Positions 34,325-45,864 of a stretch of 64,000 nucleotides of DNA are shown in pieces; within the stretch, counting starts at the first letter, position 1; the number at the start of each line of letters is the position of its first letter. The position numbers and the translations under genes were made by a program. The notes beneath the pieces are model-generated. The model was not told the origin of the DNA. It ran no database searches and saw nothing but the letters and a program-made list of their open reading frames with translations. This DNA comes from Gnetum montanum (lineage: Eukaryota; Streptophyta; Gnetopsida; Gnetales; Gnetaceae): NCBI GenBank assembly GCA_015680685.1, contig MNCI01004089.1:362674-426673 (forward strand). The letters run 5' to 3'.

Positions 34325-35182
34325 TGATGAGACATAGTCTGCCAGGCCCCGATATCAGGTACACGATATCGCAGGCTTGAAAATGATATCGGATATATGA
34401 TATCGTTGTTCCCGTGTGATCCTATAAATACAGCATTGAGGTGCATGATAGAGGAAGTTTTTAAGGAAGTAATTTTTTAGTCAGTTTTTAGTTTTTAGTT
34501 CTTATAGTTAGTTTTAGTGTTCTTTCCAAGTGCATGCCTGCAGTGTGATGCTTGTAATTGTACAGAACCTTTGTTCGAGTGTGACGTACTTGGACATGCA
34601 CACAATTGGTAATAAAGATTGAGATTACTCCATCATTGCTGCATTCACCTAGCTTTTAATTATTTTAATTATTGATTATTTATTACTATTTTCTTAGTTA
34701 ATATTTCTTTTATCATCATTTACTATTCCTATTTTTAACGCAGAATGAGTATGCCTTAATCACGAACATTTAAGTGTAACTATGTGGTAACCTAGTAGCA
34801 TATCGAGTAGTGCTTTGAGTAATGTGTGCTTGGTAATCCCAAAAGTAGTACACGAAGTCCAAGATGCATACAGATGATTAGGGATGGATGCTTATCGCAC
34901 TTAGGCTAGCAAAGATCTTATTTCCTATTTCCCATTAACTTAATTAAGTTATCTCTTATTGTTCTTAGGAGTAGCATAGTAGTAGGCATCACATCATACA
35001 TCTCATTATAGGCTAAACCATACATGACACAACAAATATTAGTCCAAGTGTGAAGATAGCGAACTGCAATCAACGTATAATCATCTAGGTGCCACAACTA
35101 GTCCATTTGCAAAGTTCGACAGGATTGCATGTACACGCTCATATTCATATGGTTGAGCATAGGGATACCTTGCCACTCATCA
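34325..35182 (+). mobile_element. Element C 3' LTR (858 bp)
   Basis: TGATGAGACATAG ... CCACTCATCA. U3 carries CGATATCAGG, CGATATCGC and GATATCGTTG, then CCTATAAATAC. Visibly diverged from the 5' LTR at many C/T and G/A sites, so the insertion is not recent. Confidence 0.88.
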
Positions 35183-35999
35183 ATGGGTATCATAGAGACT
35201 AAAAAAATAAGAGAATAAGGCTTGCATTCCATCCTAAAGTAGAGACTATTAATAATAAAGTATTATGCAAATTCTTATTTATTTATTAATTATTTTTTGG
35301 TAGATTTTGTAACTTAGAAACCAAAGCCATGTATCATACTAGTCATTACTTGGAATAAGAAGACAAAATTATTTTTTAAAAATGTTATGCATTGGTAGGT
35401 AAATGTATTTATTTATAGCCATAATTCATCATTATTATTAATAATTTATTCATTATTAGTAATAGGAAATTAATTTTCACCATCTCCTAGTATTGTCCCA
35501 ATTATTTTCTATAAATAAAAAGGTCATACTCTATCATAATGCTTTTCAAAACTAAGAATAAAGATTGTGTATGAATTTCCCTTGGAATTTTTAGATAATC
35601 TTCATCTACCATTATCTCCTTTCACATCTCATCATTTTCACACATCCATTAATCCAAACTCAATCATCTTCAATAATATTTTAGCACTTCATCATTTCTC
35701 ATGACATTTGGCTTTCATAGTTGGGTTCACAAAAAATTCTTATAGTTATATTTCTTCTACCATATTGGAGGATAATCATCATTATTTTAACAATTCATCA
35801 TCGAGAAGCTAAAGGGTCAACTAACTTGTTGAAATCTATGATTGATCTTCATTAAAAAAAATACAAAATTAGTATTGGCTACTATCTTCAAAGTAATAAT
35901 AGCTTCTTCTTCTTCTTTTCCATTCTAGCTCATTGAATTATTGTAAATCAATATTACCATGTTATGATAATATGTTATAGATGTGTGTAAATGACTAAT
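35183..35999. other. No recognisable gene
   Basis: AT-rich. A TATA-like TCTATAAATAAAAAG near 35509 and AATAAAGATTG near 35558 recall an LTR promoter and polyadenylation pair, but no LTR ends were found. Confidence 0.4.
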
Positions 36000-37720
36000 G
36001 AAAATTCTTTTGATTTTTACTTTGTGCTAACATTAAACTACTAGGGTGCCTACATGCATCTTGGTTAGTAGTTATCCAAGGGAAAGAATGTAGAAGTCTA
36101 CTCTGGAGAGGACCTACTTGGATAACTCTTATAAATGATTAGTTATATTCTGATTAAAAAAGTTTCAAGATCCTATGTTTCTTATTTTAATTTTGAAATT
36201 ATTTGATTTTTATTTTCAAAACCTTACCCTACAGACATAAAATATCATATTTTATAAATGTTACATCAACTCGTACCAAAATTGAAATTTAGTCATGGGG
36301 AAGGAAAAATTATGAATTTTTGCAAATTTTGATATATTATCATGTTATAAAATGAAAAAATTTACATTATAATTATGATCTTTTCTTGAAAAGAGTAAAA
36401 TATTAGTGTGGAAATGAAAAATTTCTATCTAATTACATGTTAACTCATTGATCTTTTGGTTCTTAATGTAGATAGTACCTAAGATATTGAGTAACCAAGG
36501 CAAAAGAAAAGACATAATCCTATGAAATAATAGATAAAATTGAAGGAAATTATAATAAATATAATATTCCAATACATGCAACAGTTGCCAAATAAGTTTT
36601 AAAAACAAGCTAAGAACTTCTTGAACCAATAAGGAGAAGAGTATGTTCATTCATTGGTAATTCAAGAAGAAGAGCAAAGGATCTATCACATGGATTGCAT
36701 TTTTCAAAGTCAATCATTTGTAATAATTTTTTTCTGATGTAAATTTTGTATAAAAGATAACCACTTAAAAACTTTATTAAATTTAACACTTTCAATTTTA
36801 TCATATAATCAATTTTGTATTCAATCTAGTTTTGGTCACCCCATATTTTTTGTAATTGAACTTCATCCATTTTGTACAACTCAAGGATGAGTTTCAAGTG
36901 AGTCATAAGGGTATGGTGAAATATCACATATCTTATTTTAAGAAGCTTAAGGATAAGGCAATGTTTCACTAGGAAACACTAGCATAGCCCTTCTCTTAAA
37001 ATTGATGAAAAATGAAAATTGCAATTTTCCATTGGTTACAACATTGCATCAGCAATGTCTTACAATTAATCCTTACCTATAAATGCAACGTTGGAATGGT
37101 AGAAACGTCATAGTTTAGTTAGTTTTAGAAAAACTTTTATTTCTCAAATTCTAATAGTTAATAAATGCACATAGCATATCTGGAATCTTTTTTCAAGTGG
37201 TTATGTCTAGATGTACCCATGAATTGTAATAATGATCAAGCTTGATTAATTCACATTGCAAAAATTTGATTAAGATTAAATTTAGTATTTTGCATGTATT
37301 TTTCCATATTTAGTTACTACTTTATTAGCATATAATTTACATTTTCTTGCACATTAAACTATAGCACAATAAGTATAAATGATCTCAAGCACTATGTCTA
37401 CCTCAACTTGGTAATCCCAATAGCTAGTCGCTTAGTATGCCCAATAGTGAGATAGCTTAGTAATCTTAGTAGTTGATGCATCTATCCAAAAATGTGATAG
37501 AAGATCATGGAACAAACACTTAGTTCTCTAAGATAGTTTATAACTTTACTTTTACTTATGCTCATAATTATCCTTCATATAAACTATTTTTAAATTTTAG
37601 TAATTTTCATTTTTTAGCAATTTGGGTCAAACAACATCAATAACCATATGAATCAATTATATTTAACCATATATTGTGAGCCTACTATGAACATGATTGG
37701 GAAGACAATGACCTATGATT
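36000..37720 (+). mobile_element. Very old relative of elements B1/C: 3' part and LTR
   Basis: Around 36045-36130 the text matches the inter-ORF spacer of C (GGGTGCCTACA ... CTGGAGAGGACCTACTTGG). ORF2 is missing. Near 36860-36913 it matches the 3' leader (CTCAAGGATGAGTTTCAAGTG ... GGGTA). An LTR begins about 36914 (TGGTGAAATATC) and has CCTATAAATGC (37076), and later blocks recognisable up to about 37720. No GATATCG site survives intact. Confidence 0.5.
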
Positions 37721-37829
37721 GACCCATGCTACTCCTAGACTTTGACCATATACTTTCTAAGAATTACAACATATTCTACCACAACACTTGTAAATCATGT
37801 GTTGAACATTGAACTACTTTTCATTCATT

Positions 37830-38640
37830 AACAACAACAAAGATTTAAAGAACGTTTTATAAATAATCAAGATGAATTAAATATTTAATGTTGATTATGA
37901 TTTTCTAGCCTCAAGGATGAATATTTCATTAATATCAGATCATCGATATAGATTTGAAAACTCAATGCATTTGTTTGGCATTAAGAATAAGATGTATATG
38001 CATAATGAAAAAATCTTACTAAAATTCCAAAGATCAATTGCACAATTTTATTAATAGAAATGTAAATGACATCAAATTTTAGGATGATAGTGAAGAAGAA
38101 CTAAATCAAATGATACTTATTTACAAAGGTGAAAAGATTATGCTAATTATTAATCTATGGCCAAAAGGAAGATTGATTAATGATGCTTTAAAATTATTAT
38201 AAGTATAGTTTATAGTCCTCAATATAAACAACTAGAGCTATCACCATGTGTTATTGTTATGTTTAACTTGACTATTAGAATTTTGAATAATCAACGATAT
38301 CTAGAAAAGGTACTTATTCCTTCAATTATTTGTGAAGTGTCTCACCAATTACCCTTGAGATTGGTATGAACTTTAATGATATACAAATCATAGTGAATGA
38401 CACTTGAAACGACATCTATTGATATAGACAACAAAGAAATGGCAAGTTTTATGTTTGTCATCATATATATATGGAATTATCAAGAGAAAAACAATTTGAT
38501 TGTCTAAAGATATTTCCTCTCATTTCCAAATAGAGACATTATAAGATTTTCAAGGCTTGAAACTTTCAAAGCAAACTTTCTAAACAACTCATTAGATCAA
38601 AGGGGAGATGATTTTACTATTTTCATGTTACATATTTTTG
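37830..38640 (+). pseudogene. PIF1-like DNA helicase pseudogene (C-terminal half)
   Basis: With stops and small frameshifts ignored: FLASRMNISLISDHRY, FENSMHLFGIKNKMYMHNEK, LLKFQRSIAQ, LIYKGEKIMLIINLWPKGRL, INDALK, LIPSIICEVS, LPLRLV, MTLETTSIDIDNKEMASFMF. This is the order of the C-terminal half of PIF1-family helicases: N...L..L..PIA, then GA.VML..NLW...GLVNG, VPIPPI, PLRLAWA.TIHKSQG, MTL....ID....F..G. PIF1 enzymes unwind DNA and also occur in Helitrons and other mobile DNA. No Helitron Rep domain was seen. The N-terminal ATPase motifs are missing. Confidence 0.6.
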
Positions 38641-39224
38641 GGATGTTTAATGTATGAATCATCATATGGACTTTGTTTTATTAGAGAACTTAGTAGAACC
38701 ATAAATGATTTTATTTGCATTGATAAATTTTATGTTCAAAATATTTTAGACTTTACATAAATGATTTGTATGTGGATCATTTATTATAATTTTTTTTGTT
38801 GATTTATGGTAATAGAAATTATTTAATTGAAACTTTGTCCACCTGGAAACCACTAGCTTAGATATATATGTATTATATATATCTATAATTTTTAGGAGAG
38901 GATTTTTTTTCCTTTACAAAAAATCACGTCTTATAATAAAATATTCCCAATGCATGAACAATGAACACGATTTCAAAAAACTGATCTTTCACTATCTTTA
39001 AACATGAAACAAGATTTACAACTCAAATCTCCATAAATGTTGACAATAGAGTTTTAAAGAAAACATTTTATGTTTTAGTCTAATTTAAATACGTGGAGAT
39101 GTAATTTTAATTTTCATTAGTTTGATTTCTTTATATTGCATACTTTAGTGTTCTAACAACTTTAATTCTTCAACTAGAATAGCTTGAACCTATATTAGGT
39201 TAATGGCTTTTCAAGTTAAAGAAA

Positions 39225-40889
39225 TGTAATGCCCCATATCTATACATTATGTTAAATACTTTGTTAATATATTTGTAGATGTGCCTAATACTTCTAAGTA
39301 ATATAGAGACTCTTGATTAGGTTATATAAGTAAGTTTACTATCTAGTTTTAAGCTTATTAGTATTATTATTAGTAGATATAACTAATGAATAAGCATGAT
39401 AAAGTTTAATATTATTTTAGAATAATACTATGAAATTAATGTAATGTAGATCCATGGTTTATTTTGGTATTTAGTTAAAATTTTTAATTTATTAAATATT
39501 TAATTAATTAAAACACATAAAAAATTCATAGTTGTTTGATCATGCTCTAACACAATTTTACATCTAGAGTATAGTTCTATAATTAGTTTCTCAATTTGAG
39601 TCTTAGATTTTAATATTTAATGTTAAATGAGTAAAAATGTACCTTTATATATTTTCTTTGATTCAATTAAAATATTGATTTCTAGCATGGTAACAATGAC
39701 ATGTTTATACTTATTACAATCAACTCAACATCTTTAAAATTTTGAATTTACAAAAGTTTAGTATAAATGATTTTTAGTGGAAAATAGAAAAAAGGACCAA
39801 AAATAAATTTGAAACTATCATAGCTTATAATATAAAAGTGACTAAAACAAGATAGAAAGGTGGGGCCATAAGAAAAGTCAATGGGGTATGGGATGTATAC
39901 TTTATGACATGCTTATGATAACAACTTTCTTTTAATATCCCCTTTCTTAACTGTTGTCACTCTCACATATCCCCTTTCTCATAAGAGCTTACTTGTCAAA
40001 GTCAAATAGTAATGATGCCATAAATAAAATAAATTTAGAAAATAGGTTGTTAATTCTTTACCCACTCTATAAAATTTCGTGCATAGGTCTTTGTCCAAGC
40101 CTTAGGGTCTAGTTCATCATATAAATAGAGGGGGTTTGCTCTCACTTTCACATTTTTCCAAGAGAGGGGAGACTATGCTAGTTTGAGGTGCAAGGAGTAG
40201 AGGAGATAAAAAGAGAGAGGAGGTTATGTAAGGATGCTTCAACCTTGTCATTTGAGTTGAACATGGGGACTATCATAGTGATCTTTGTGAGCTTTTGTGA
40301 AGTTATAAGAGGTTGAATTTGCTACAGTTGTTGGAGGCTTTCTTGAATTATTTTTTAGAATAGTTTTCTTTGGTTTTGTAAGAGGATTCTGGCTACACTT
40401 TGAACTTGCAATTTGAAGTTGAGGCAATTGGTTGGACAACAACCTAAGCTTAAAGTATCTTCTTCCTCCCAAATTGCTCAAACTCATTTCTAGAGGTGTG
40501 TATTCCAAACCTTGGCTACACAAAAATTTTGGTAGGTTTTTGTTATTGTATTAATTTAGATAGGGATTATTTCGTAAAGATATGTGATTTCTTGTGAGTT
40601 TCGAGTCATGAATTTGATTTTTTAAAAATTTTTTATCATACATGTATTGGGCTTATGGGTTAGCATTTTCTTTGGGCCATATGCACTTAATATTTAATGT
40701 ATTTATGATCATTCTTAAGAAATGCCCCCCATCATTTTATCTAAGACTAATGGTCTCTTGTATTGGCTACAAGGGTTTAGTTCTTAGAGGTTCTAGATAG
40801 TATTAGCCTCCAACATTTTATCCAACACTAATGTTCTTCTTGCATGGGCTACAAGATGTTGTAGGGTTGAAGGAACTTAGTGTGTGACA
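39225..40889 (+). repeat. Possible degraded LTR of another family (copy B)
   Basis: TGTAATGCCCC ... GTGTGACA, partner of 1193-2878. TATAAATA lies at 40130-40137. The ends are better preserved than in copy A, but no target duplication was found. Confidence 0.32.
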
Positions 40890-41863
40890 ATTGGATGACC
40901 AAAGAGTGCATTGAATATATATTTAAAAATAAAATAAAAATAATCTATGCATATTAATGATTTTTTTGTCTCGTTTATATCATGGAAAACAAAGTCCACA
41001 TGTTCTACTTTGTTGGGCATTTATGTTATCAATTTTTGAGAGGTTAAGAATTGAGTTATTATATCCCAATTCATTGTTAAATGGTCATTTGTTCAAACTT
41101 GTATTTCTATTAATGAAAAACATGAGAGGCTAGAATAATTTAATCATGAAGATTTTCAAGTTTTACACCTTGTTACTTTTTAGTTGTTACTTTTAGTTCC
41201 TTTCCATTTTTGCTATTGAGTTCATATAGTTTACTTATTTTGTTAACTTACAATCAAAATTTTTGGTGTTTTAATGATGATTGTCCCTAATTTAGAGATT
41301 GCTACTTTTCTTTTCTTATGGTTGTTGCCCTTTATTTATTGTTTTTTGATATCATAAAAATTAATAATGATAAGCATTTGCCTTTAGAAGTCATTTCTCT
41401 ATTCTCTATTCCTTTTAATAAAATATATAAGAGAATGTATCCATCCTCTATTTTATTTTGAGAAAAGAAAGACTTATTTTTTATGACTTGTATTTTATTT
41501 TCCATTATTTTTCCTTCTAATTTAAAATATTATAGAGATTGAAATGTGCCTTAGGCTAAAAGAAAACCTTGTAAAATCCTTGCTTTTATGAACTATGTTG
41601 ATAATTATAAGTTCATATCTATTTTAGGCCCTCATTTTTCTCTATACTAAAATTTGATTGCCAAAAATTCAAGCCATACCCTAAGACATTGTATGTCAAA
41701 TTTAGAATGCCTTAAATGAAGTACTGGTTGATTTTCACATATGAACACTCATCTAGGACCATTGATGTAACAAAATTACACCCTTTTTCTTTGACACAAA
41801 AGATGAACAAACCTATGTGTTGTAACTACCAATTATTGATGTGCAAGCTAGTTCATTATATGG

Positions 41864-42622
41864 TGATGAGTGGCGAGGTACCCCTACACTCAACCATACG
41901 AATACGAGCGTGTACGCGCGATCCGGTCGAACTCTGCAAATGGACTAGTTGTGGCACCCAGATAGTTAGCCTTAGGTCGCAGTTCGCTGTCTTCCCACCT
42001 AGACTAGTATTGCATATGTCACGTATGGTTTAGTCTAGATGAGGTGTATGATGTGTTCNNNNNNNNNNNNNNNNNNNNNNNNNNNNNNNNNNNNNNNNNN
42101 NNNNNNNNNNNNNNNNNNNNNNNNNNNNNNNNNNNNNNNNNNNNNNNNNNNNNNNNNNNNNNNNNNNNNNNNNNNNNNNNNNNNNNNNNNNNNNNNNNNN
42201 NNNNNNNNNNNNNNNNNNNNNNNNNNNNNNNNNNNNNNNNNNNNNNNNNNNNNNNNNNNNNNNNNNNNNNNNNNNNNNNNNNNNNNNNNNNNNNNNNNNN
42301 NNNNNNNNNNNNNNNNNNNNNNNNNNNNNNNNNNNNNNNNNNNNNNNNNNNNNNNNNNNNNNNNNNNNNNNNNNNNNNNNNNNNNNNNNNNNNNNNNNNN
42401 NNNNNNNNNNNNNNNNNNNNNNNNNNNNNNNNNNNNNNNNNNNNNNNNNNNTCAAACTACCAGAGCTTCGCTACTCTAAAACTGGGATCTCGAACAAGGG
42501 ACAGCCGCGTCTTATTTATAGATATGGCGGCGGACTGAGATATCGCGTACACGATATCGTAGGGAAAGATGCGATATCGCATCGACTGCGATATCGCGGC
42601 CTGTGCGAACCGCGTCTCATCA
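41864..42622 (-). mobile_element. Solo LTR inserted in copy B
   Basis: TGATGAGTGGCG at the left, GCGTCTCATCA at the right, with perfect target duplications TATGG (41859-41863 and 42623-42627). Copy A has the uninterrupted site TTATATGGCATTT near 3815. The right end (U3) holds GATATCG sites that have kept their CG (about 42540-42600) and CTTATTTATAG (TATA on the - strand). Part is hidden by Ns. Confidence 0.92.
42059..42451. other. Run of 393 Ns inside the solo LTR
   Basis: Assembly gap; ORFs crossing it are artefacts. Confidence 1.
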
Positions 42623-44882
42623 TATGGCATTTAAGAACTTACTTGAAATGATTAGTTATTTTCTCTATATTGTAAGTTGAGAATAGTGGATCTTGAAAGC
42701 CTAAAGTCTCCTTAGGATAAGTCTTTCAATGCATAATGAATCTTTTGTACATTTTATCCTGGTTAAATTTTCCTTTTATTCAAAGTAAAATATTATTTAT
42801 TTATTCTTGTTTGAATATGCTAACCTCCTATATTTACCAGTAATTATATTCTTTTATTTGTGTGAAGAAAAGAAAGAAAATATATGTCTAATCATTCTAT
42901 TTATTTGCTTTCCATAAAAATTAACTTACATGAATTATGATTAGAAGCCCTTTGGGCCCTAAACTATGTATTTCATCTAAATTCACTATTAATAAATAGA
43001 TGGATGATGCATTTGATTGGTGTCTCCTATGTGAAGCATATAGTATTTCTAGGGATAATTAACTATTCATTTTAATAATAATATATTCATCTCAATACCT
43101 TAAATAGCTGAGTAATATTATTTATTTATTTTGCATACACCCTACCTTGGATGTGGAGGTGAGCATTACTATCAAACCCTATTCGTACATATGCTTACTT
43201 TGGCTTAATATCTTGAGCCATTGGACTTAAGGAGGTTGAGTTGCACAGCCATAGAAGGTTTTCAACATGTAGGTACCATTCATGAATGTGTACCTACCTC
43301 ATACCTCACATACAATCCTTGGTCACCTATCTTGAGGGTACATCAAAATGTTGTACAAAAATAATGGTTGAGCTGAGTCTTATTTGTGTAGCATAAAACC
43401 TAAAGATAACCAATTCATAGTTGGATGATGACTAGATTCTTTGAGTTGGAAAACCCTCAATGTGAGAATGCAATGCTACATTACATGGGAAAAGTCATTG
43501 AAATTTAGATATTTTCATTTTGAGCCATTTTTTGATGCCTATTATAAATTAAATGATCTTGTTTGATGAAAACATAGTGGAAGATTAGGATTATATGCAA
43601 TCACATCCCTTGTAAAAATTATTTTAAAAAAATACTTACAAAAATTAAGTCACACAAATGTTTAGTGTTTTTTGGCTTCCTAAGTGATGAGAAGTGTTAG
43701 CCATCACCCTTCACTATATTAAAGAAAAATTATATGCAACCAATGCATCAATCCTTAGAATTATGAGAAGTAATAAAGTCTCATCTTATCAACAACTTGT
43801 TATGGTTAATGAGAAAAGAAGATATGTAGACCTTGTAATCAACACATCATTGTAATGAGTCATATCGTTATTAGTTGCTATCTAGTGTAAGTCTAGCCCC
43901 ATGTTTTAAGAGAATTAGGAAACATTTTTATATTGAACTTAAAGAGTGGTTATTGGGATCCTACAAGAAAGCAAATCCTTCGTCTTCTTATGTTTCTATC
44001 TAAGTGACTTATTCTAATGGATTTTTTTGTTTGCTTTTGAAATAATTTTTTTGATAGCATAAACTATGTTGTTAACTTATTAGCATCATTTTTCTCATTT
44101 CATGTATCAATGACAATTATATCTAATAGTCAAATATGGTTTAGTTTGTTGTGAAAGCTATTCATTAGTTACTTACAATAAGCTACATTTGACAAGTTTT
44201 ATAATTCTTTGGCGGTGGCAATGTTCCATATAATGTAATTTATAATGGTCCATAAGAATGCATTGATTTTAATTTGGCCTTTCAAATACTTAGTTATTGA
44301 AGATCTTTGGTCTATTTGCTACTATATCATTATGTAAATAGTTCCATAGAATTTTATTCTTGATGTTGTTATGAGCTTGAATTTCAAATCCCTCAATATA
44401 CAATTTTTTAACCTTTTAATGGCTTTACAATTCATGATACATAAGCAAGTTGCTATCTTATGGATCTATTGGAATTGTCTTTTTTCATATTTAATTTATT
44501 CAATTAAAGGCCATCAAGTAATTCTCTTAAAACTATTGCATATTTTTGTGTAGTAATAATCATAAACATGACTTCTATCACCATCATCATTCTAGCCTTG
44601 TCCCAACAAAATGAGGTCAACTACAAACATGAGTTCTATTTGATTTTCAATTTTACAATCTTAAGGAATGCCATGTTAGTTAAGTTCATAAGAGAATCTT
44701 AGGCAACAATTGGAGTTCTAATTGAAAGAGTTCTCCTAAGCTAAGCATTGTTGGGGAAAATTATGCATTTTGAAGGTTTGGGACACTTGACAAAAGTCTC
44801 AATTCCCTATTATTGTTTGATGATGAATATACATACTGGCAGAAGGAATCACCATGGAGCATACTAATACCATAGACAATGT

Positions 44883-45732
44883 TGATGAATCATGTTTTTC
44901 CAGATCCTGATATCGGATCCTCGATATCGGGTACACAATATCACGACCTAGGCAACGATATCAAATACATGATATCGTGATTGTTGCGTAAGCCTATAAA
45001 TACACATTTGGGCACATAGGAGTGGGGGGAGTCAGATAGTGTTAGAGTAGACTCTTTTTGTTAGTTTTCAATTCTTTCCCCAGTGCATGCCCGCAGTGTG
45101 ATGATTGTAATTGTACCGAACCTTTGTTCAAGTGTGACATACTTGGACATGCACATGATCATCCATAAAGATCGAGATTAATCCATCATTGCAACAGTCA
45201 CTTGGTTTTTAATTGTTCAATTGTTATTGTTATTTCTTGTTTTCTTAGTTAATATTTCTTTACTGTCCTTTACTATTCCTGTTGTTAAATGCGAAATGAG
45301 TACGACTTAATCACAAACATTGAAGTGTAACTACTTGGTAACTCAGTAGCATATTTAGGAGTGCTTAAGTAATGTGCACTTGTTAATCCCAGGAGTAGTA
45401 CATGAGGTCCAATATGCATATGGATGATCAAGGACAGATGCTCATTGCACTTAGGCTAGTTTAGATTTGCTTCTCATCGCTTATTAGCTTACAAAAATTT
45501 TATTTTCCATTGTCTCTAGGAGTAGCACTAGTTTAGGATCACATCATTTGCCTCACTTCAGACTAAACCATATGTGACCAAGTAAGTACTAGTCCAGGTG
45601 GGAAGACATCAAATTGCAATCAATGTGTAACTATCTAGATACCACAACTAGTTCGTCTATAGAGTTCGATTGGATCATGCATGAATGCTCATATTCGTAT
45701 GGTTGAGTGTAGGCGTACCTCACCACTCATCA
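44883..45732 (+). mobile_element. Element B1 5' LTR (850 bp)
   Basis: TGATGAATCATG ... CCACTCATCA. U3 holds TGATATCGG, TCGATATCGGG and ATGATATCGTG, then CCTATAAATAC at about 44992. An ATAAAGATCGAG signal lies near 45164. Confidence 0.9.
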
Positions 45733-45733
45733 T

Positions 45734-45751
45734 TGGCACCATTGTCAAGGA
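45734..45751 (+). promoter_or_regulatory. Element B1 primer-binding site
   Basis: TGGCACCATTGTCAAGGA; the Asp-tRNA-type site with transition mutations. Confidence 0.82.
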
Positions 45752-45864
45752 CGGTGCTAGTTATTTAGATTAGTTGCATCATCCAAGATCACTGTAACGA
45801 AGCCTTGATGATATATCTTTCAGAAACAAGTAATTGCAAATAAGTCACACACAAATTCACAGCA

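Larger units (their letters stand above)
26019..35182 (+). mobile_element. Element C: non-autonomous LTR retrotransposon with two ORFs, no pol
   Basis: LTRs at 26019-26890 and 34325-35182. Flanks are ATAGG (26014-26018) and ATGGG (35183-35187), a 5-bp target duplication with one mismatch. Primer site, gag-like ORF1, a ~1.9-kb spacer with an internal promoter-like block, ORF2, then a purine tract. I find no protease, RT or integrase anywhere inside. It shares LTR ends, primer site, gag core and 3' leader with element A, so it was probably mobilised by A-type machinery. Confidence 0.87.
38683..44882. repeat. Copy B of the 9-kb duplication, left part
   Basis: Collinear with copy A from 646 to about 5990. 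Contains a solo LTR at 41864-42622 that copy A lacks. Also has an extra ~110 bp at about 43138-43247, ~70 bp at about 41440-41510 and ~50 bp near 40398-40445 relative to A. It carries no gene. Interrupted at AATGT (44878-44882) by element B1. Confidence 0.9.
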
